Below, one piece after another: positions 25,815 to 34,096 of a stretch of 64,000 nt of DNA. Under the pieces are notes generated by a model, which did not search any database, was not told where the DNA came from, and saw nothing but the letters and a program-made list of their open reading frames with translations. The DNA is from Actinomycetota bacterium (GTDB lineage: Bacteria > Actinomycetota > Actinomycetes > Mycobacteriales > JACQDL01), in the NCBI GenBank assembly GCA_016201065.1, contig JACQDL010000027.1:1-64000 (forward strand), written 5' to 3'. Both the position numbers and the translations under genes were made by a program. How positions within the stretch are numbered: the first letter of the stretch is position 1; each line of letters starts with the position of its first letter.

Positions 25815-26326
25815 AGCGAGGTCAGGATCTCGGTCACGTCCCGGACCAGGTCGTCGTCTACCTCGGCGGGGTCCGCGATGAGCAGTCTGCGGCCCTGTGC
25901 GGCAAGGGCCGCCTCCACATACTCAGACCCGAACCGGGCCAACCGGTCGCGGTGCTCCACCACGATCACGGCCACGGCCGGGTCTCGCATCAAGGCGACG
26001 AACTTCGTGCGGTGGCCGTTGAGCACGGAACCTACCTCGGTAACGACCCGGGTCACGGCCATACCCTACCCAGTTGCCCAGCCGGTGACGCGGGCTACCT
26101 GCCCATCCAGGTCGGCGCGCCGGTCGGCCGACGAAACCCGCGCGTACACCACCGTCACCCCGGTGTGGGTGGGCTCGGTCGCTGCCGGGTCGACCAGAAT
26201 CAGCCGCCCGACCCGGCGCGCTGGCACCGGCAGCTTCCCCTCCCGGAACCAGCGGTAGGCGGTGACGTAGTGAACACCCTCCCGCTTAGCCCACTCCTTC
26301 AAGCCTCGGGTGCCGGCGTACACCAT
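25634..26326 (-). pseudogene. tnpA: IS607 TnpA serine recombinase split by an in-frame amber codon
   Basis: N-terminal part: MerR-like HTH (LKEWAKREGVHYVTAYRWFR) and the catalytic-serine motif TVVYARVSSADRRADL, ending VTGWATG at a TAG (26066-26068). Two codons later, in the same frame, comes AVTRVVTEVGSVLNGHRTK and VVEHRDRLARFGSEYVEAAL with the catalytic arginines. Related proteins have a Gln codon at the TAG position, so a single CAG-to-TAG change splits the gene. An ATG two codons after the stop could allow re-initiation. The frame runs over the tnpB start and closes at 25634; family homology ends near 25760. Confidence 0.8.
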
Positions 26327-26471
26327 GGCGCGGAAACTCGCAGACGGGAACGCCTCGAATCGACCCCGGGGGCATCGGCGGCGCTGGGCATCCGACGACG
26401 CCGCCAGCATGCGGCGCTCCACGACAGACTCTCAGGAAGCACCGACCCGCGTATCTGTGCAGGTCAGAAGT

Positions 26472-26547
26472 GGTAGCCCCGACCGGATTCGAACCGGCGC
26501 TACCGCCTTGAGAGGGCGGCGTCCTAGGCCACTAGACGACGGGGCCG
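26472..26547 (-). tRNA. tRNA-Glu (anticodon CTC)
   Basis: Reading the minus strand, GGCCCCG pairs with CGGGGCT as acceptor stem. The anticodon arm is CCGCC-CTCTCAA-GGCGG with anticodon CTC, and the T arm contains GGTTCGAATCC. The 3' CCA is encoded (26472-26474). It is followed in the transcript direction by the transposable element and preceded by tRNA-Gln. A glutamate tRNA next to gltX fits functional grouping. Confidence 0.96.
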
Positions 26548-26571
26548 TGCGCGTGCATGAACCTGACGAGC

Positions 26572-26643
26572 TGGGGTACCAGGACTCGAACCTAGACTAA
26601 CGGAGCCAGAATCCGTTGGGCTGCCAATTACCCCATACCCCAT
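26572..26643 (-). tRNA. tRNA-Gln (anticodon CTG)
   Basis: On the minus strand TGGGGTA pairs with TACCCCA. The anticodon arm is ACGGA-TTCTGGC-TCCGT with anticodon CTG, and the T arm is GGTTCGAGTCC. CCA is not encoded. It lies 24 bases upstream of tRNA-Glu and is probably cotranscribed. With gatCAB in the same window and no glnS, its Gln charge would come from transamidation of Glu-tRNA-Gln. Confidence 0.96.
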
Positions 26644-26796
26644 CGGACCACCCGCCCTGAGGCGGGGGTGCCGAGGCCGAATACTACCGATCGGCGGCCG
26701 CGGATCAAAACGGCGAGCCGGACCGCGCCGCGCCCCGCTGGTCGCGGCGCACCGTCGACGCGGGAACGGCTCCCGCACGGTCAGTAGGCTCAGCCC

Positions 26797-28215
26797 GTGA
26801 CCTCGACCGTCCGCACCCGCATCGCCCCGTCCCCGACCGGCATGTTCCACGTCGGCGGCGCCCGTACGGCGCTGTTCAGCTGGCTGTACGCGCGGCAGCA
26901 CGGGGGCACCTTCGTGCTGCGGGTGGAGGACACCGACGCCTCCCGCAACCGCCCGGAGTGGACCGAGGGCATTCTCAGCGCGATGGCGTGGCTGGGCATC
27001 GGTCCCGACGAGTACGAGGGTCCCTACCACCAGTCCGACAACGCCGCCGCCCACGCCGAGGCGGCGGCCCGGCTGCGCGAGTCAGGGCTGGCCTACTACT
27101 GCGACTGCGCCCGCGAGGACGTGCTGACCCGCACCGGTGACCCGCACCGCGGGTACGACGGGTTCTGCCGGGACCGGGGCCTCGCCCCCGCGCCCGGCCG
27201 GGCGCTGCGGTTCCGCACCCCCGACACCGGCGTCACCGTCGTGCGGGACCTCGTGCGCGGCGCGCCGGAGTTCGACAACCGGACCCTGGAAGACTTCGTT
27301 GTCGTGCGCGGCGACGGGTCGGTGCTGTTCCTGCTCGCCAACGTCGTCGACGACGCGACGCAGCGGATCACCCATGTCATCCGGGCCGAGGAGCACCTGC
27401 CGAACACGCCCAAGCAGCAGCTGCTGTGGGAGGCGCTCGACCACACCCCACCGGTGTGGGCGCACGTGCCGATCATCGTCAACGAGAAGCGGCAGAAGCT
27501 GTCCAAGCGGCGCGACAAGGTCGCCCTGGAGTCCTACCGCGACGAGGGGTACCTCGCCGAGGCGATGCGCAACTACCTGATGCTGCTCGGTTGGTCGCCG
27601 TCGGACGACCGGGAGATCGTGCCGTGGTCGGTGATCGAGAAGGAGTTCCGGCTGGAGGAGGTCAACCCCAGCCCGGCGTTCTTCGACGAGAAGAAGCTGC
27701 GGTCGTTCAACGGCGAGTACATCCGGGCGCTTCCGGTCCAGCAGTTCGTGGCGGCCTGCGAGCCGTGGCTGGTCACCCCGCCTGCGCCGTGGCCGGCGGA
27801 CCGGTTCGACCCGGCCATCTTCGCGGCGCTCGCGCCACTGGCGCAGACCCGGCTCGGGGTGCTCAGCGAGATCACCGCGCTGGTGGACTTCGCCTTCCTG
27901 GACTCCCCCGTCGACGACGATGCCTCGTGGGCGAAGGCGATGACCGCACAGGCGCCGGAGCTGCTGCGGGCGGTCCGGGCGGCGTACGCCGAGGTCCCGT
28001 GGGAGGCCGGGGCGCTGAAGGCGACCCTGGAGGAGCTCGGCGCCGAGCGGGAGCTGAAGCTGGGGCGGGCGCAGGCTCCGGTGCGGGTCGCGGTGACCGG
28101 CCGTACCGTCGGGCTGCCGCTGTTCGAGTCGATGGCCGTGCTCGGCCGGGACCGCACCCTTGCCCGGCTGGACGCGGCGCTGGCCCGGCTCACCACCGGC
28201 CAGCCGACCGGCTGA
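26797..28215 (+). CDS. gltX: glutamyl-tRNA synthetase (non-discriminating type expected)
   Basis: A 472-residue class I synthetase that charges tRNA-Glu. HIGH-type motif: [25 protein letters not shown]-type motif: [15 protein letters not shown]. Zinc-site cysteines in [11 protein letters not shown]; anticodon-binding domain from about residue 330. In organisms with GatCAB it also charges tRNA-Gln with Glu. GTG start at 26797 begins at the conserved [12 protein letters not shown]. Divergent from the two tRNAs it serves. Ortholog by position of M. tuberculosis gltS (Rv2992c), although here it is on the opposite strand relative to leuCD. Confidence 0.97.
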   Translation: MTSTVRTRIAPSPTGMFHVGGARTALFSWLYARQHGGTFVLRVEDTDASRNRPEWTEGILSAMAWLGIGPDEYEGPYHQSDNAAAHAEAAARLRESGLAYYCDCAREDVLTRTGDPHRGYDGFCRDRGLAPAPGRALRFRTPDTGVTVVRDLVRGAPEFDNRTLEDFVVVRGDGSVLFLLANVVDDATQRITHVIRAEEHLPNTPKQQLLWEALDHTPPVWAHVPIIVNEKRQKLSKRRDKVALESYRDEGYLAEAMRNYLMLLGWSPSDDREIVPWSVIEKEFRLEEVNPSPAFFDEKKLRSFNGEYIRALPVQQFVAACEPWLVTPPAPWPADRFDPAIFAALAPLAQTRLGVLSEITALVDFAFLDSPVDDDASWAKAMTAQAPELLRAVRAAYAEVPWEAGALKATLEELGAERELKLGRAQAPVRVAVTGRTVGLPLFESMAVLGRDRTLARLDAALARLTTGQPTG

Positions 28216-28238
28216 CCGGCTGGCCCGACCCTCGCCCG

Positions 28239-29030
28239 TTACGGGCGCGCCATGACCGGGTTGGTCAGCGTGCCGATGCCCTGCACGGTCACCGAAACCA
28301 GCTGGCCGGCGGCCAGCGGCCCGACGCCGGCCGGCGTTCCGGTCATGATCACATCCCCCGGCAGCAGGGTCATGACGTGCGAGATGTAGGAGACCAGGGT
28401 TGCCACATCGTGCAGGAGCAGCGAGGTGCGGGACTCCTGCCTCAGCTCGCCGTCCAGCTCGGTGCGGATCGCCAGGTCGGTCGGGTCCAACACGGTCTCG
28501 ATCCACGGACCGAGCGGGCAGAACGAGTCGTGCCCCTTGGCCCGGGTCCACTGCCCGTCCTGACGCTGCTGGTCCCGGGCCGTGACGTCGTTGGCGCAGG
28601 TGTAGCCGAGGAGTACATCCAGCGCCTTCTCCCGCGGCACGTCCTTGACCAGGCCGCCGACGACGGCCGCGAGCTCCCCCTCGTAGTCCACCCGCTGCGA
28701 GTCCGGCGGCAGCCGCACCGCGTCGTTCGGTCCGATCACCGCCGTGCTGGGCTTGAGGAAGAGCACGGGCCGCTCGGGCGGGGCGTCGCCGCCCATCTCG
28801 GTGACATGGTCGGCGTAGTTCTTGCCAACGCAGACGACCTTGCTGGGCAGTACGGGCGCCAGCAGCCGGACGTCCGGCAGCGCCCATCGTTCCCCGGTGA
28901 GCTCGATCGGACCGAACGGGTGTTCAGCGATGGCGGCCACGGTCAGCGTGTCGGTAGGCGCTCCGGGATCGCCTTCGACGACGCCGAACGCGACCCGTCC
29001 GGCCGGGTTGGCAAAGCGGGCGATACGCAC
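28239..29030 (-). CDS. fumarylacetoacetate hydrolase-family protein
   Basis: A 263-residue FAH-fold enzyme. Metal-binding acids are in DYEGELAAVVGG and GYTCANDVTARDQQ; further family marks are CVGKNYADHVTEMGG and MTGTPAGVGPLAAGQLV. Members hydrolyse C-C bonds or isomerise or decarboxylate diketo acids (for example 2-hydroxyhepta-2,4-diene-1,7-dioate isomerase, acylpyruvase); the substrate here is unknown. GTG start at 29030. Converges on gltX with 23 bases between stops. Corresponds to Rv2993c next to gltS in M. tuberculosis. Confidence 0.9.
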   Translation of the reverse strand: MRIARFANPAGRVAFGVVEGDPGAPTDTLTVAAIAEHPFGPIELTGERWALPDVRLLAPVLPSKVVCVGKNYADHVTEMGGDAPPERPVLFLKPSTAVIGPNDAVRLPPDSQRVDYEGELAAVVGGLVKDVPREKALDVLLGYTCANDVTARDQQRQDGQWTRAKGHDSFCPLGPWIETVLDPTDLAIRTELDGELRQESRTSLLLHDVATLVSYISHVMTLLPGDVIMTGTPAGVGPLAAGQLVSVTVQGIGTLTNPVMARP

Positions 29031-29117
29031 GGACGGTGAGCCTACCGGTCACGGTGCGCCTACCGGTCACCCCGGGCCGGCTCCGACCCGGCGGCATGCG
29101 GTTGCCACAATGGTGCC

Positions 29118-29399
29118 ATGACGTCGACGTCGACCCGCACCCTCCGGGGCCCGCTGCTCCTGCTCGGTGCTCTGGCCGCGCTGCTGATCGCCGCCGGCAC
29201 GCTGCCGTGGCTGACCGGCGGCACCGGTCCGGCCAGGGCACTCGGTACGCCGCTGGCGGCGCTCGGTCTCGTCGCCGGCTTCGCCGTGCTGCGTGCGGCA
29301 CGCCCGGCCCGGGTAGCCGTGCCCGTCCGGTCCGGGCGGTGCGCCTCGTGCAGCTGCGGTGCGGGCGGTGCGGGCGCCTGCGCGACCGACCAGCCCTGA
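29118..29399 (+). CDS. small two-helix membrane protein with Cys-rich tail
   Basis: A 93-residue protein with two probable transmembrane helices (GPLLLLGALAALLIAAGTL; LGTPLAALGLVAGFAVLRAA) and a C-terminal tail with a cluster of cysteines (CASCSCGAGGAGAC). No family recognised. ATG at 29118. Its stop lies 28 bases from the convergent cimA stop, with a hairpin between. The cysteines could bind metal, but nothing else supports that. Confidence 0.6.
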   Translation: MTSTSTRTLRGPLLLLGALAALLIAAGTLPWLTGGTGPARALGTPLAALGLVAGFAVLRAARPARVAVPVRSGRCASCSCGAGGAGACATDQP

Positions 29400-29412
29400 C
29401 CCCGTCGGGCGG

Positions 29413-29446
29413 GCTCTCGGGCGCGGGCTAAAGCCCGCCCGAGAGC
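29413..29446. terminator. hairpin spanning the cimA stop codon
   Basis: GCTCTCGGGC (29413-29422) pairs with GCCCGAGAGC (29437-29446), and an inner GGGCT/AGCCC extends it. The cimA stop lies in the loop. It sits between converging genes and can act in both directions. Confidence 0.55.
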
Positions 29447-31005
29447 AGGCCGTACCGCACGGCGTCGTCGAGCGCCAACCAGGAGGCCTCGACCACGTTG
29501 GCGTGAACGCCGACCGTGGTCCACTCCCGGCGCCCGTTGCCGGTGTCGATGAGCACCCGGGTGACCGCGCCGGTGCCGTGGCTGCTGGCGAGGATGCGCA
29601 CCTTGTAGTCCACCAGCTGGAGCATCGCCAGCTCCGGGTACATCTGCTCCAGCGCCTGCCGGAGCGCCCGGTCCAGCGCGTTGACCGGCCCGTTCCCCTC
29701 CGCGGTGGCGATGATCCGCTCGTCCTTCGCGTGCAGCTTCACCGTCGCCTCGCTGACCACCTCGCCGTCGGGCCTGCGCTCCACCAGCACCCGGTAGGAC
29801 TCCAGCCGGAACGGCCGCTCCCCACCGCTGCCCAGCTCGTCCCGGAGCATCAGCTCGAACGACGCGTCGGCGGCCTCGAACGACCAGCCGGCCGCCTCCA
29901 GCTCCTTGACCCGGGACACCACCCGGCCGACGACGTCCGGACGGCCGGCGAGGTCCACCCCGAGCTCGCGCCCCTTCAGCTCGACGCTCGCGCGGCCGGC
30001 CATCTCGGTGACCAGGATCCGCATGTCGTTGCCGACCACCGCCGGGTCCAGGTGGTTGTACAGCTCCGGTCGTACCTTGATCGCGCTGGCGTGCAGCCCC
30101 GCCTTGTGGGCGAACGCGCTCGCCCCGACGTACGCCTGGCGGGTGTCGGGCGCGATGTTGGCGATCTCGGCGATCGCGTGCGAGACCCGGACCATCTCGG
30201 TCAGCCGCCCGGCCGGCAACACGTCCCGATCGAGCTTGGTGACCAGCCCGCCGAGGACCGCGAACAGGTCCGCGTTGCCGACCCGCTCGCCGTACCCGTT
30301 CGCGGTGCACTGCACGTGGGTCACCCCCGCCTGCACGGCGGCGAGGGTGTTCGCCACGGCGCAGCCGGTGTCGTTCTGGCAGTGGATACCCAGCCGGACG
30401 CCGGTCCGCCGCGACACCTGTGAGACCACCTCATGCATGCCCAGCGGGAGCATCCCGCCGTTGGTGTCGCACAGCACACCGACGTCGGCCCCGGCGGCGA
30501 AGGCCGCTTCCAGCACCCGTACGCCGTAGTCGGGGTCGGCGGCGTACCCGTCGAAGAAATGCTCGCAGTCGAGGAAGATCCGGCGCCCCTCCCCCGCCAG
30601 GAACCGCACCGTGTCGGCGACCATGGCGAGGTTCTCCTCCAGGGTGGTCCGCAGCGCCTCGGTGACGTGCCGCACGTCGGACTTCGCCACCAGGCACACC
30701 ACCGGCGCCTGGGAGTCCAGCAGCGCCCGGACCTGGGCGTCCTGCTCGACCGCGATGCCGGCCTTGCGGGTGGCACCGAAGGCGACCAGCTGGGCGTGCC
30801 GGAGGTCGAGCTCGGTGCGGGCACGGGCGAAGAACTCGGTGTCCTTGGGCATCGCGCCCGGCCAGCCACCCTCGATGAAGCCGACGCCCAGCTCGTCGAG
30901 GAGCCGGGCCACGGCGAGCTTGTCCGAGACCGAGTAGGAGATCCCCTCGGCCTGGGCACCGTCGCGCAGGGTCGTGTCGTAGACGTGGAAGCTGTCGTCG
31001 AGCAT
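29428..31005 (-). CDS. cimA: (R)-citramalate synthase
   Basis: A 525-residue enzyme of the DRE-TIM metallolyase family condensing pyruvate and acetyl-CoA to citramalate, the threonine-independent entry to isoleucine. Catalytic/metal motifs: YDTTLRDGAQAEGISYSV, LGIHCQNDTGCAVANTL, QCTANGYGERVGNADL. The C-terminal LeuA-type dimer/regulatory domain (from about 400) binds the feedback inhibitor. Length and YGERVGN favour CimA over LeuA or homocitrate synthase. ATG at 31005 with AGGAGGG upstream. Preceded by a leader peptide and terminator, so attenuation is likely. Confidence 0.93.
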   Translation of the reverse strand: MLDDSFHVYDTTLRDGAQAEGISYSVSDKLAVARLLDELGVGFIEGGWPGAMPKDTEFFARARTELDLRHAQLVAFGATRKAGIAVEQDAQVRALLDSQAPVVCLVAKSDVRHVTEALRTTLEENLAMVADTVRFLAGEGRRIFLDCEHFFDGYAADPDYGVRVLEAAFAAGADVGVLCDTNGGMLPLGMHEVVSQVSRRTGVRLGIHCQNDTGCAVANTLAAVQAGVTHVQCTANGYGERVGNADLFAVLGGLVTKLDRDVLPAGRLTEMVRVSHAIAEIANIAPDTRQAYVGASAFAHKAGLHASAIKVRPELYNHLDPAVVGNDMRILVTEMAGRASVELKGRELGVDLAGRPDVVGRVVSRVKELEAAGWSFEAADASFELMLRDELGSGGERPFRLESYRVLVERRPDGEVVSEATVKLHAKDERIIATAEGNGPVNALDRALRQALEQMYPELAMLQLVDYKVRILASSHGTGAVTRVLIDTGNGRREWTTVGVHANVVEASWLALDDAVRYGLLSGGL

Positions 31006-31048
31006 CGGGTGAGCCCTCCTGCGATGCCGGCGCGTCACGCGGGCACCG

Positions 31049-31085
31049 CGAAAACGAAAAGACCCCTCGCGGATGCGAGAGGTCT
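31049..31085 (-). terminator. attenuator terminator of cimA
   Basis: On the minus strand, AGACCTCTCGC pairs with GCGAGGGGTCT (31060-31085, one mismatch), followed by a TTTTCGTTTTCG run. It lies between the leader peptide (stop at 31114) and the cimA start, the standard position for a transcription attenuator. Confidence 0.8.
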
Positions 31086-31113
31086 GCGCGCTGGCGGTGG
31101 GGCCGCGAGCGCG

Positions 31114-31143
31114 CTAGGTGCCAACAATCAGCGTGAGCTGCAC
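31114..31143 (-). CDS. branched-chain leader peptide of cimA
   Basis: GTG CAG CTC ACG CTG ATT GTT GGC ACC TAG encodes a 9-residue peptide, (M)QLTLIVGT. It has a run of Leu-Thr-Leu-Ile-Val codons, that is branched-chain amino acids plus the isoleucine precursor threonine. It ends 29 bases before the terminator stem. Ribosome stalling at these codons when charged tRNAs are scarce would favour an antiterminator and cimA expression. The in-frame reading is open further upstream, so the exact start is uncertain, and the ribosome-binding site is weak. Confidence 0.65.
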   Translation of the reverse strand: MQLTLIVGT

Positions 31144-31211
31144 GGCCGCCAGTCTCGCACACCGCCGGCAGGAATGGGCAGCCGGTCCCACCCGGTGGGA
31201 CAACCGCGGGT

Positions 31212-31223
31212 TGAGACAGCTCA
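31212..31223. promoter_or_regulatory. TGAG-ACAG-CTCA box upstream of the cimA leader
   Basis: A 4+4 palindrome whose 9-mer TTGAGACAG (31211-31219) is also found next to the leuC/ndgR inverted repeat, in the same orientation relative to the downstream biosynthetic gene. Candidate regulator site or shared promoter element about 70 bases before the leader peptide. Confidence 0.35.
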
Positions 31224-31398
31224 TCCCTTCGCCGCGTGGTGGCGGCATGATGGGGTTTCGACCGGGCAGGCAAGTCGCAGGTGAGCTGATACGACGCGAC
31301 CCCAGCACCACACGCGGCCGTCCGGCGGCACGGGGATGACGAGCCGGGTGAGGCGATGGATCTGGCCGATCGCGCCGTACGGCGACGATGGCAACGGG

Positions 31399-31777
31399 TC
31401 AACGTTCGTTCATCACGATCACGTGTCGCATCACGTGGTTGCGTGGCCAGTCGTCGAGCAGCTCCGCTGTCCGCTCCAGCGGTGCCGTTCGGAGCTGGTA
31501 GTGGTCGAGGTTGACGGGCATCGTGGCGGCCCGGCGGACGCATGCGGCCATGTCGACCGAGGTGCGGGGCACGGTGTTCCGGACCGCGATTCCTCGCAGG
31601 TGCCAGAGGTCGAGGAACTGGGCGGCGCTGCGGTGACCGTCGCGGTGGTGGGCGACCAGGAGGAGCGCCGATGCCCTCGATCCAGCTGGTGCCCGTGTCG
31701 CGGTCGGCTCCGGAGGCGGTGATATCCACGTACGGGACCTGGTCACCGACACCACCACCGCGCACATGACCGGACAT
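31399..31777 (-). pseudogene. hypothetical gene with a +1 frameshift
   Basis: From an ATG at 31777 (AGGA upstream) the frame reads VPYVDITASGADRDTGTSWI then EGIG. Around 31671-31680 coding quality jumps to the next frame: LLLVAHHRDGHRSAAQFLDL, TSVDMAACVRRAATMPVNLD, RTAPLERTAELLDDWPRNHV, ending at 31399. Both halves show strongly GC-rich third positions in their own frame, as expected of real coding DNA. Removing one G from the GGCG before the CTC run gives a single protein of about 125 residues. Family not recognised. Divergent from the DUF89 gene. Either a recent pseudogene or a sequencing error. Confidence 0.6.
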
Positions 31778-31884
31778 GGTGGACGTGTCCTGATGCTCGG
31801 ATTCGCCCACAATCCCGACAAGCGGCGCCATCCTGGCTGGTAGCGCCACCGGGATGGCCACACTGACGATCGGCAGGGGAGACG

Positions 31885-32937
31885 ATGGTTGACACGGCCC
31901 ACGACCATGGTGGCGCACCGGGCGGCAGCGGCCGGTGTGAGGCGGAGTCGATCCGCAGCAACATCCCCGGGTCGTTCGCCTGGTCGGTCCTCCAGCAACG
32001 CCACCCGGCGCTCATCGCCCAGGTCCGTGACGCTTTCCCCTACCCCCCGCGGCAACAGCAGGCACTGGAGCTGCTGCTGGAGGAGATCACCACGGGGGTG
32101 ATCACATCACTGGATCGCGGAGCCCACGACCAGCGGGCGTGGACCGAGTGGGGTGAGGATCGGGTGGGCAGGCGGTGGTTCGACGTGGAGTTCCTGTGGG
32201 CGGAGAGCTACTTCTACCGGCGGCTGCTGGCGTCGGTGTGGGGCAACCGCGCCGACCTGGGATTCCGGTTGTCGACCCAGCTCGCCGGGCAGGCCGACCA
32301 GATCGACACAGCGGTCATCGCCGATGACAGTGCCCTGATGTGGTCGCTGCTGGAGCACAACCCGCCGGGGACGGTGTGTGTCGTGGCCGACAACGCCGGC
32401 CGGGAACTGCTGCCCGACCTGGCGCTCATCGACCACCTGCTGCGGACCGGCCTGGCCTCCCGGGTCGCCCTGCACATCAAGCCCCACCCCTACTACGTCT
32501 CCGACGCGGTCACCGCCGACGTCGTCGCGGGGCTGCGCCGGCTGCGGGCCACCGACGGCGCGGCGGGTCTCATCGGCGGCCGGTTGTGGGACGCCACCCG
32601 GGCGGGAGTCCTGGAGCTCCGCAGCCACGCCTTCCATTGCGCGCCGTTGTCGTTCCACCACATGCCCGACGACCTCGCGGAGGAGTTCGCCACCGCCACA
32701 GTGACGATCGCCAAGGGCGACCTGAACTACCGGCGGCTGGTCGGTGACTGCGCGTGGGCTCCGACGAGACCGTTCGCTGAGCTGACCGGCTACTTCCCCG
32801 GTCCGCTGGTCGCCCTGCGCACGTTGAAATCCGACGTCGCCGTTGGGCTGACCGAGTCCGTGGTCACCGCCCTGGACACCTCCGGTGAGGCGTGGCGCAC
32901 CACCGGCGCCCACGCCGTCATCCACGCCCGGCCTTAG
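31885..32937 (+). CDS. ARMT1/DUF89-family damage-control phosphatase
   Basis: A 350-residue protein of the DUF89/ARMT1-like family, metal-dependent phosphatases that remove harmful phospho-metabolites. Recognisable blocks: FDVEFLWAESYFYRRLL, VVADNAGRELLPDLALI (metal-binding Asp-Asn), VALHIKPHPYYVSDAV, and ATVTIAKGDLNYRRLVGD. These correspond to the family's conserved DN and KGxxNY motifs, so activity is expected; the substrate is unknown. ATG at 31885 with GGGGAG upstream. It lies between two damaged genes, which suggests an accessory island inside the amino-acid block. Confidence 0.85.
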   Translation: MVDTAHDHGGAPGGSGRCEAESIRSNIPGSFAWSVLQQRHPALIAQVRDAFPYPPRQQQALELLLEEITTGVITSLDRGAHDQRAWTEWGEDRVGRRWFDVEFLWAESYFYRRLLASVWGNRADLGFRLSTQLAGQADQIDTAVIADDSALMWSLLEHNPPGTVCVVADNAGRELLPDLALIDHLLRTGLASRVALHIKPHPYYVSDAVTADVVAGLRRLRATDGAAGLIGGRLWDATRAGVLELRSHAFHCAPLSFHHMPDDLAEEFATATVTIAKGDLNYRRLVGDCAWAPTRPFAELTGYFPGPLVALRTLKSDVAVGLTESVVTALDTSGEAWRTTGAHAVIHARP

Positions 32938-32965
32938 GCCATAACTCATCGGCCGCAGCCGTGCG

Positions 32966-33354
32966 TCAGGACGTTCCCCGGCTCCCACCTCCCCGGGGAG
33001 GTGGGACGAGGTGCCGCAGCGCCGCGAGGTCGACCGCCGGGTCCAGCCCCCGGTCATGGCGCCAGCTCGCAACCCCGAGCCGCCGGAGCAACCAGTACAC
33101 CGCGATCGCCCGCAGGTAGTGAGCTCGGCGCTGATCCGACGGGCGCGGCTGTCGCACTTCACCACCGCAGGCAGGCTCTCAAGGGTGACCGTACGGAACA
33201 CCACCCGCTCGGCCATGTCGACCAGCACCCCACGAACCACCGGTACGACACCCCAGTGCTCGGCCAACCTCACGAGGGCTGCATCCACCAGATCAAGCGG
33301 AACCGGCCGATCATCGTCATACATGGGCGTTCTGGTGGTCGTGCCGTTTGTCAT
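32966..33354 (-). pseudogene. kinase/phosphotransferase-like gene remnant, frameshifted and truncated
   Basis: From the ATG at 33354 one frame gives LDLVDAALVRLAEHWGVVPV, ERVVFRTVTLESLPAVVKCD and SRARRISAE. The reading then continues in another frame as HYLRAIAVYWLLRRLGVASW, RHDRGLDPAVDLAALRHLVP, and stops at 32966. The opening resembles the ATP-binding lobe of aminoglycoside-phosphotransferase-like proteins (VVFR---LESLPAVVK), but nothing of the catalytic loop remains. Both segments have GC-rich third positions. A disrupted gene; the kinase-like assignment is weak. Confidence 0.5.
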
Positions 33355-33389
33355 CGTCTGCTCGCAGTCGTCGTGGCCGACGCCCGAGG

Positions 33390-34037
33390 TCAGGTCAGGC
33401 CGAACAGCGGGCGGCACTCCGGCAGGCCGACGATCTCGATGTCGTCGCGCCGCTCGGTCTCCCACCCCGACCGGGACAGCCGGTACCGGTGCAGCACGGC
33501 CGGTTCGCTGCCCCGCAGGGTGCGGGCGATGCCGTCCTCGGCGTACCCGACCTTCCGGGAGACCGACTGGGATGCGGGGTTGTCGGTGAACGCCGAGGAG
33601 GTCACGTACTCCGCGCCGAGGCCGGCGAAGGCCAGGTGCACGATCGCCGCTCGCATCCGGGTGCCCACGCCGCGCCCCTGGTGCGACAACCCCAGCCAGG
33701 AGCCGGTCTCGACCTCACGGAGCGCGCCGAAGTCCCGGGCGCTCAGCCCCTGCGAGCCGACCACGACACCGTCGACGACCGTGACGAGGTTGAGCGCCCA
33801 CGCCTCCGGCGTCCAGGTGCCCCAGCACCGCCACTGGTACTGGAGCACCCGGCGGGCGATCTCAGCCGGTGTGCCGCCGACAGTCCACGGGGTAAGGAAC
33901 GGCATCCGGACCGGATCGTGTACGCCGCCAGCCGCGAGCTCGGCGAGCGCCACCAGGTCGGCCTCGGTGGGGAACCGCAGCTCCAGCTGGGGAGTCCGGA
34001 CGGCGAGGCCGGCCAGCGGCCAGTACTGGCTGAGCAT
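33390..34037 (-). CDS. GNAT-family N-acetyltransferase (RimJ/RimL-like)
   Basis: A 215-residue acetyltransferase. N-terminal RTPQLELRFPTEADLVALAE is the usual RimL-like opening. The acetyl-CoA-binding motif A is WLGLSHQGRGVGTRMRAAIV. Motif B region follows (TDNPASQSVSRKVGYAEDGI), then the conserved VLHRYRLSRSGWE tail. It transfers an acetyl group to an amine; target unknown (protein N-terminus or small molecule). Start taken at the ATG at 34037 (MLSQYWPLAGL). It ends 60 bases after ilvE starts reading away on the same strand, that is, it lies downstream of ilvE and may be cotranscribed. Confidence 0.88.
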   Translation of the reverse strand: MLSQYWPLAGLAVRTPQLELRFPTEADLVALAELAAGGVHDPVRMPFLTPWTVGGTPAEIARRVLQYQWRCWGTWTPEAWALNLVTVVDGVVVGSQGLSARDFGALREVETGSWLGLSHQGRGVGTRMRAAIVHLAFAGLGAEYVTSSAFTDNPASQSVSRKVGYAEDGIARTLRGSEPAVLHRYRLSRSGWETERRDDIEIVGLPECRPLFGLT

Positions 34038-34096
34038 GCGCCCAGTGTCCCGACCGGCCCCGCCGCCGTCACCCAAATTCCGCGCGGCCCGGTGGG

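Larger units (their letters stand above)
24252..26326 (-). mobile_element. IS607-type element (tnpA broken, tnpB apparently intact)
   Basis: The order serine-recombinase TnpA then TnpB, overlapping, identifies an IS607-family element. The right end is probably near 24320-24345, where a short hairpin-forming GTCCCACGCGTGG on the minus strand resembles the 3' end of other actinobacterial TnpB elements. The left end is not resolved, but lies between the tnpA start and tRNA-Glu (26472). IS607 elements lack terminal inverted repeats, so ends cannot be read directly. Confidence 0.7.
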
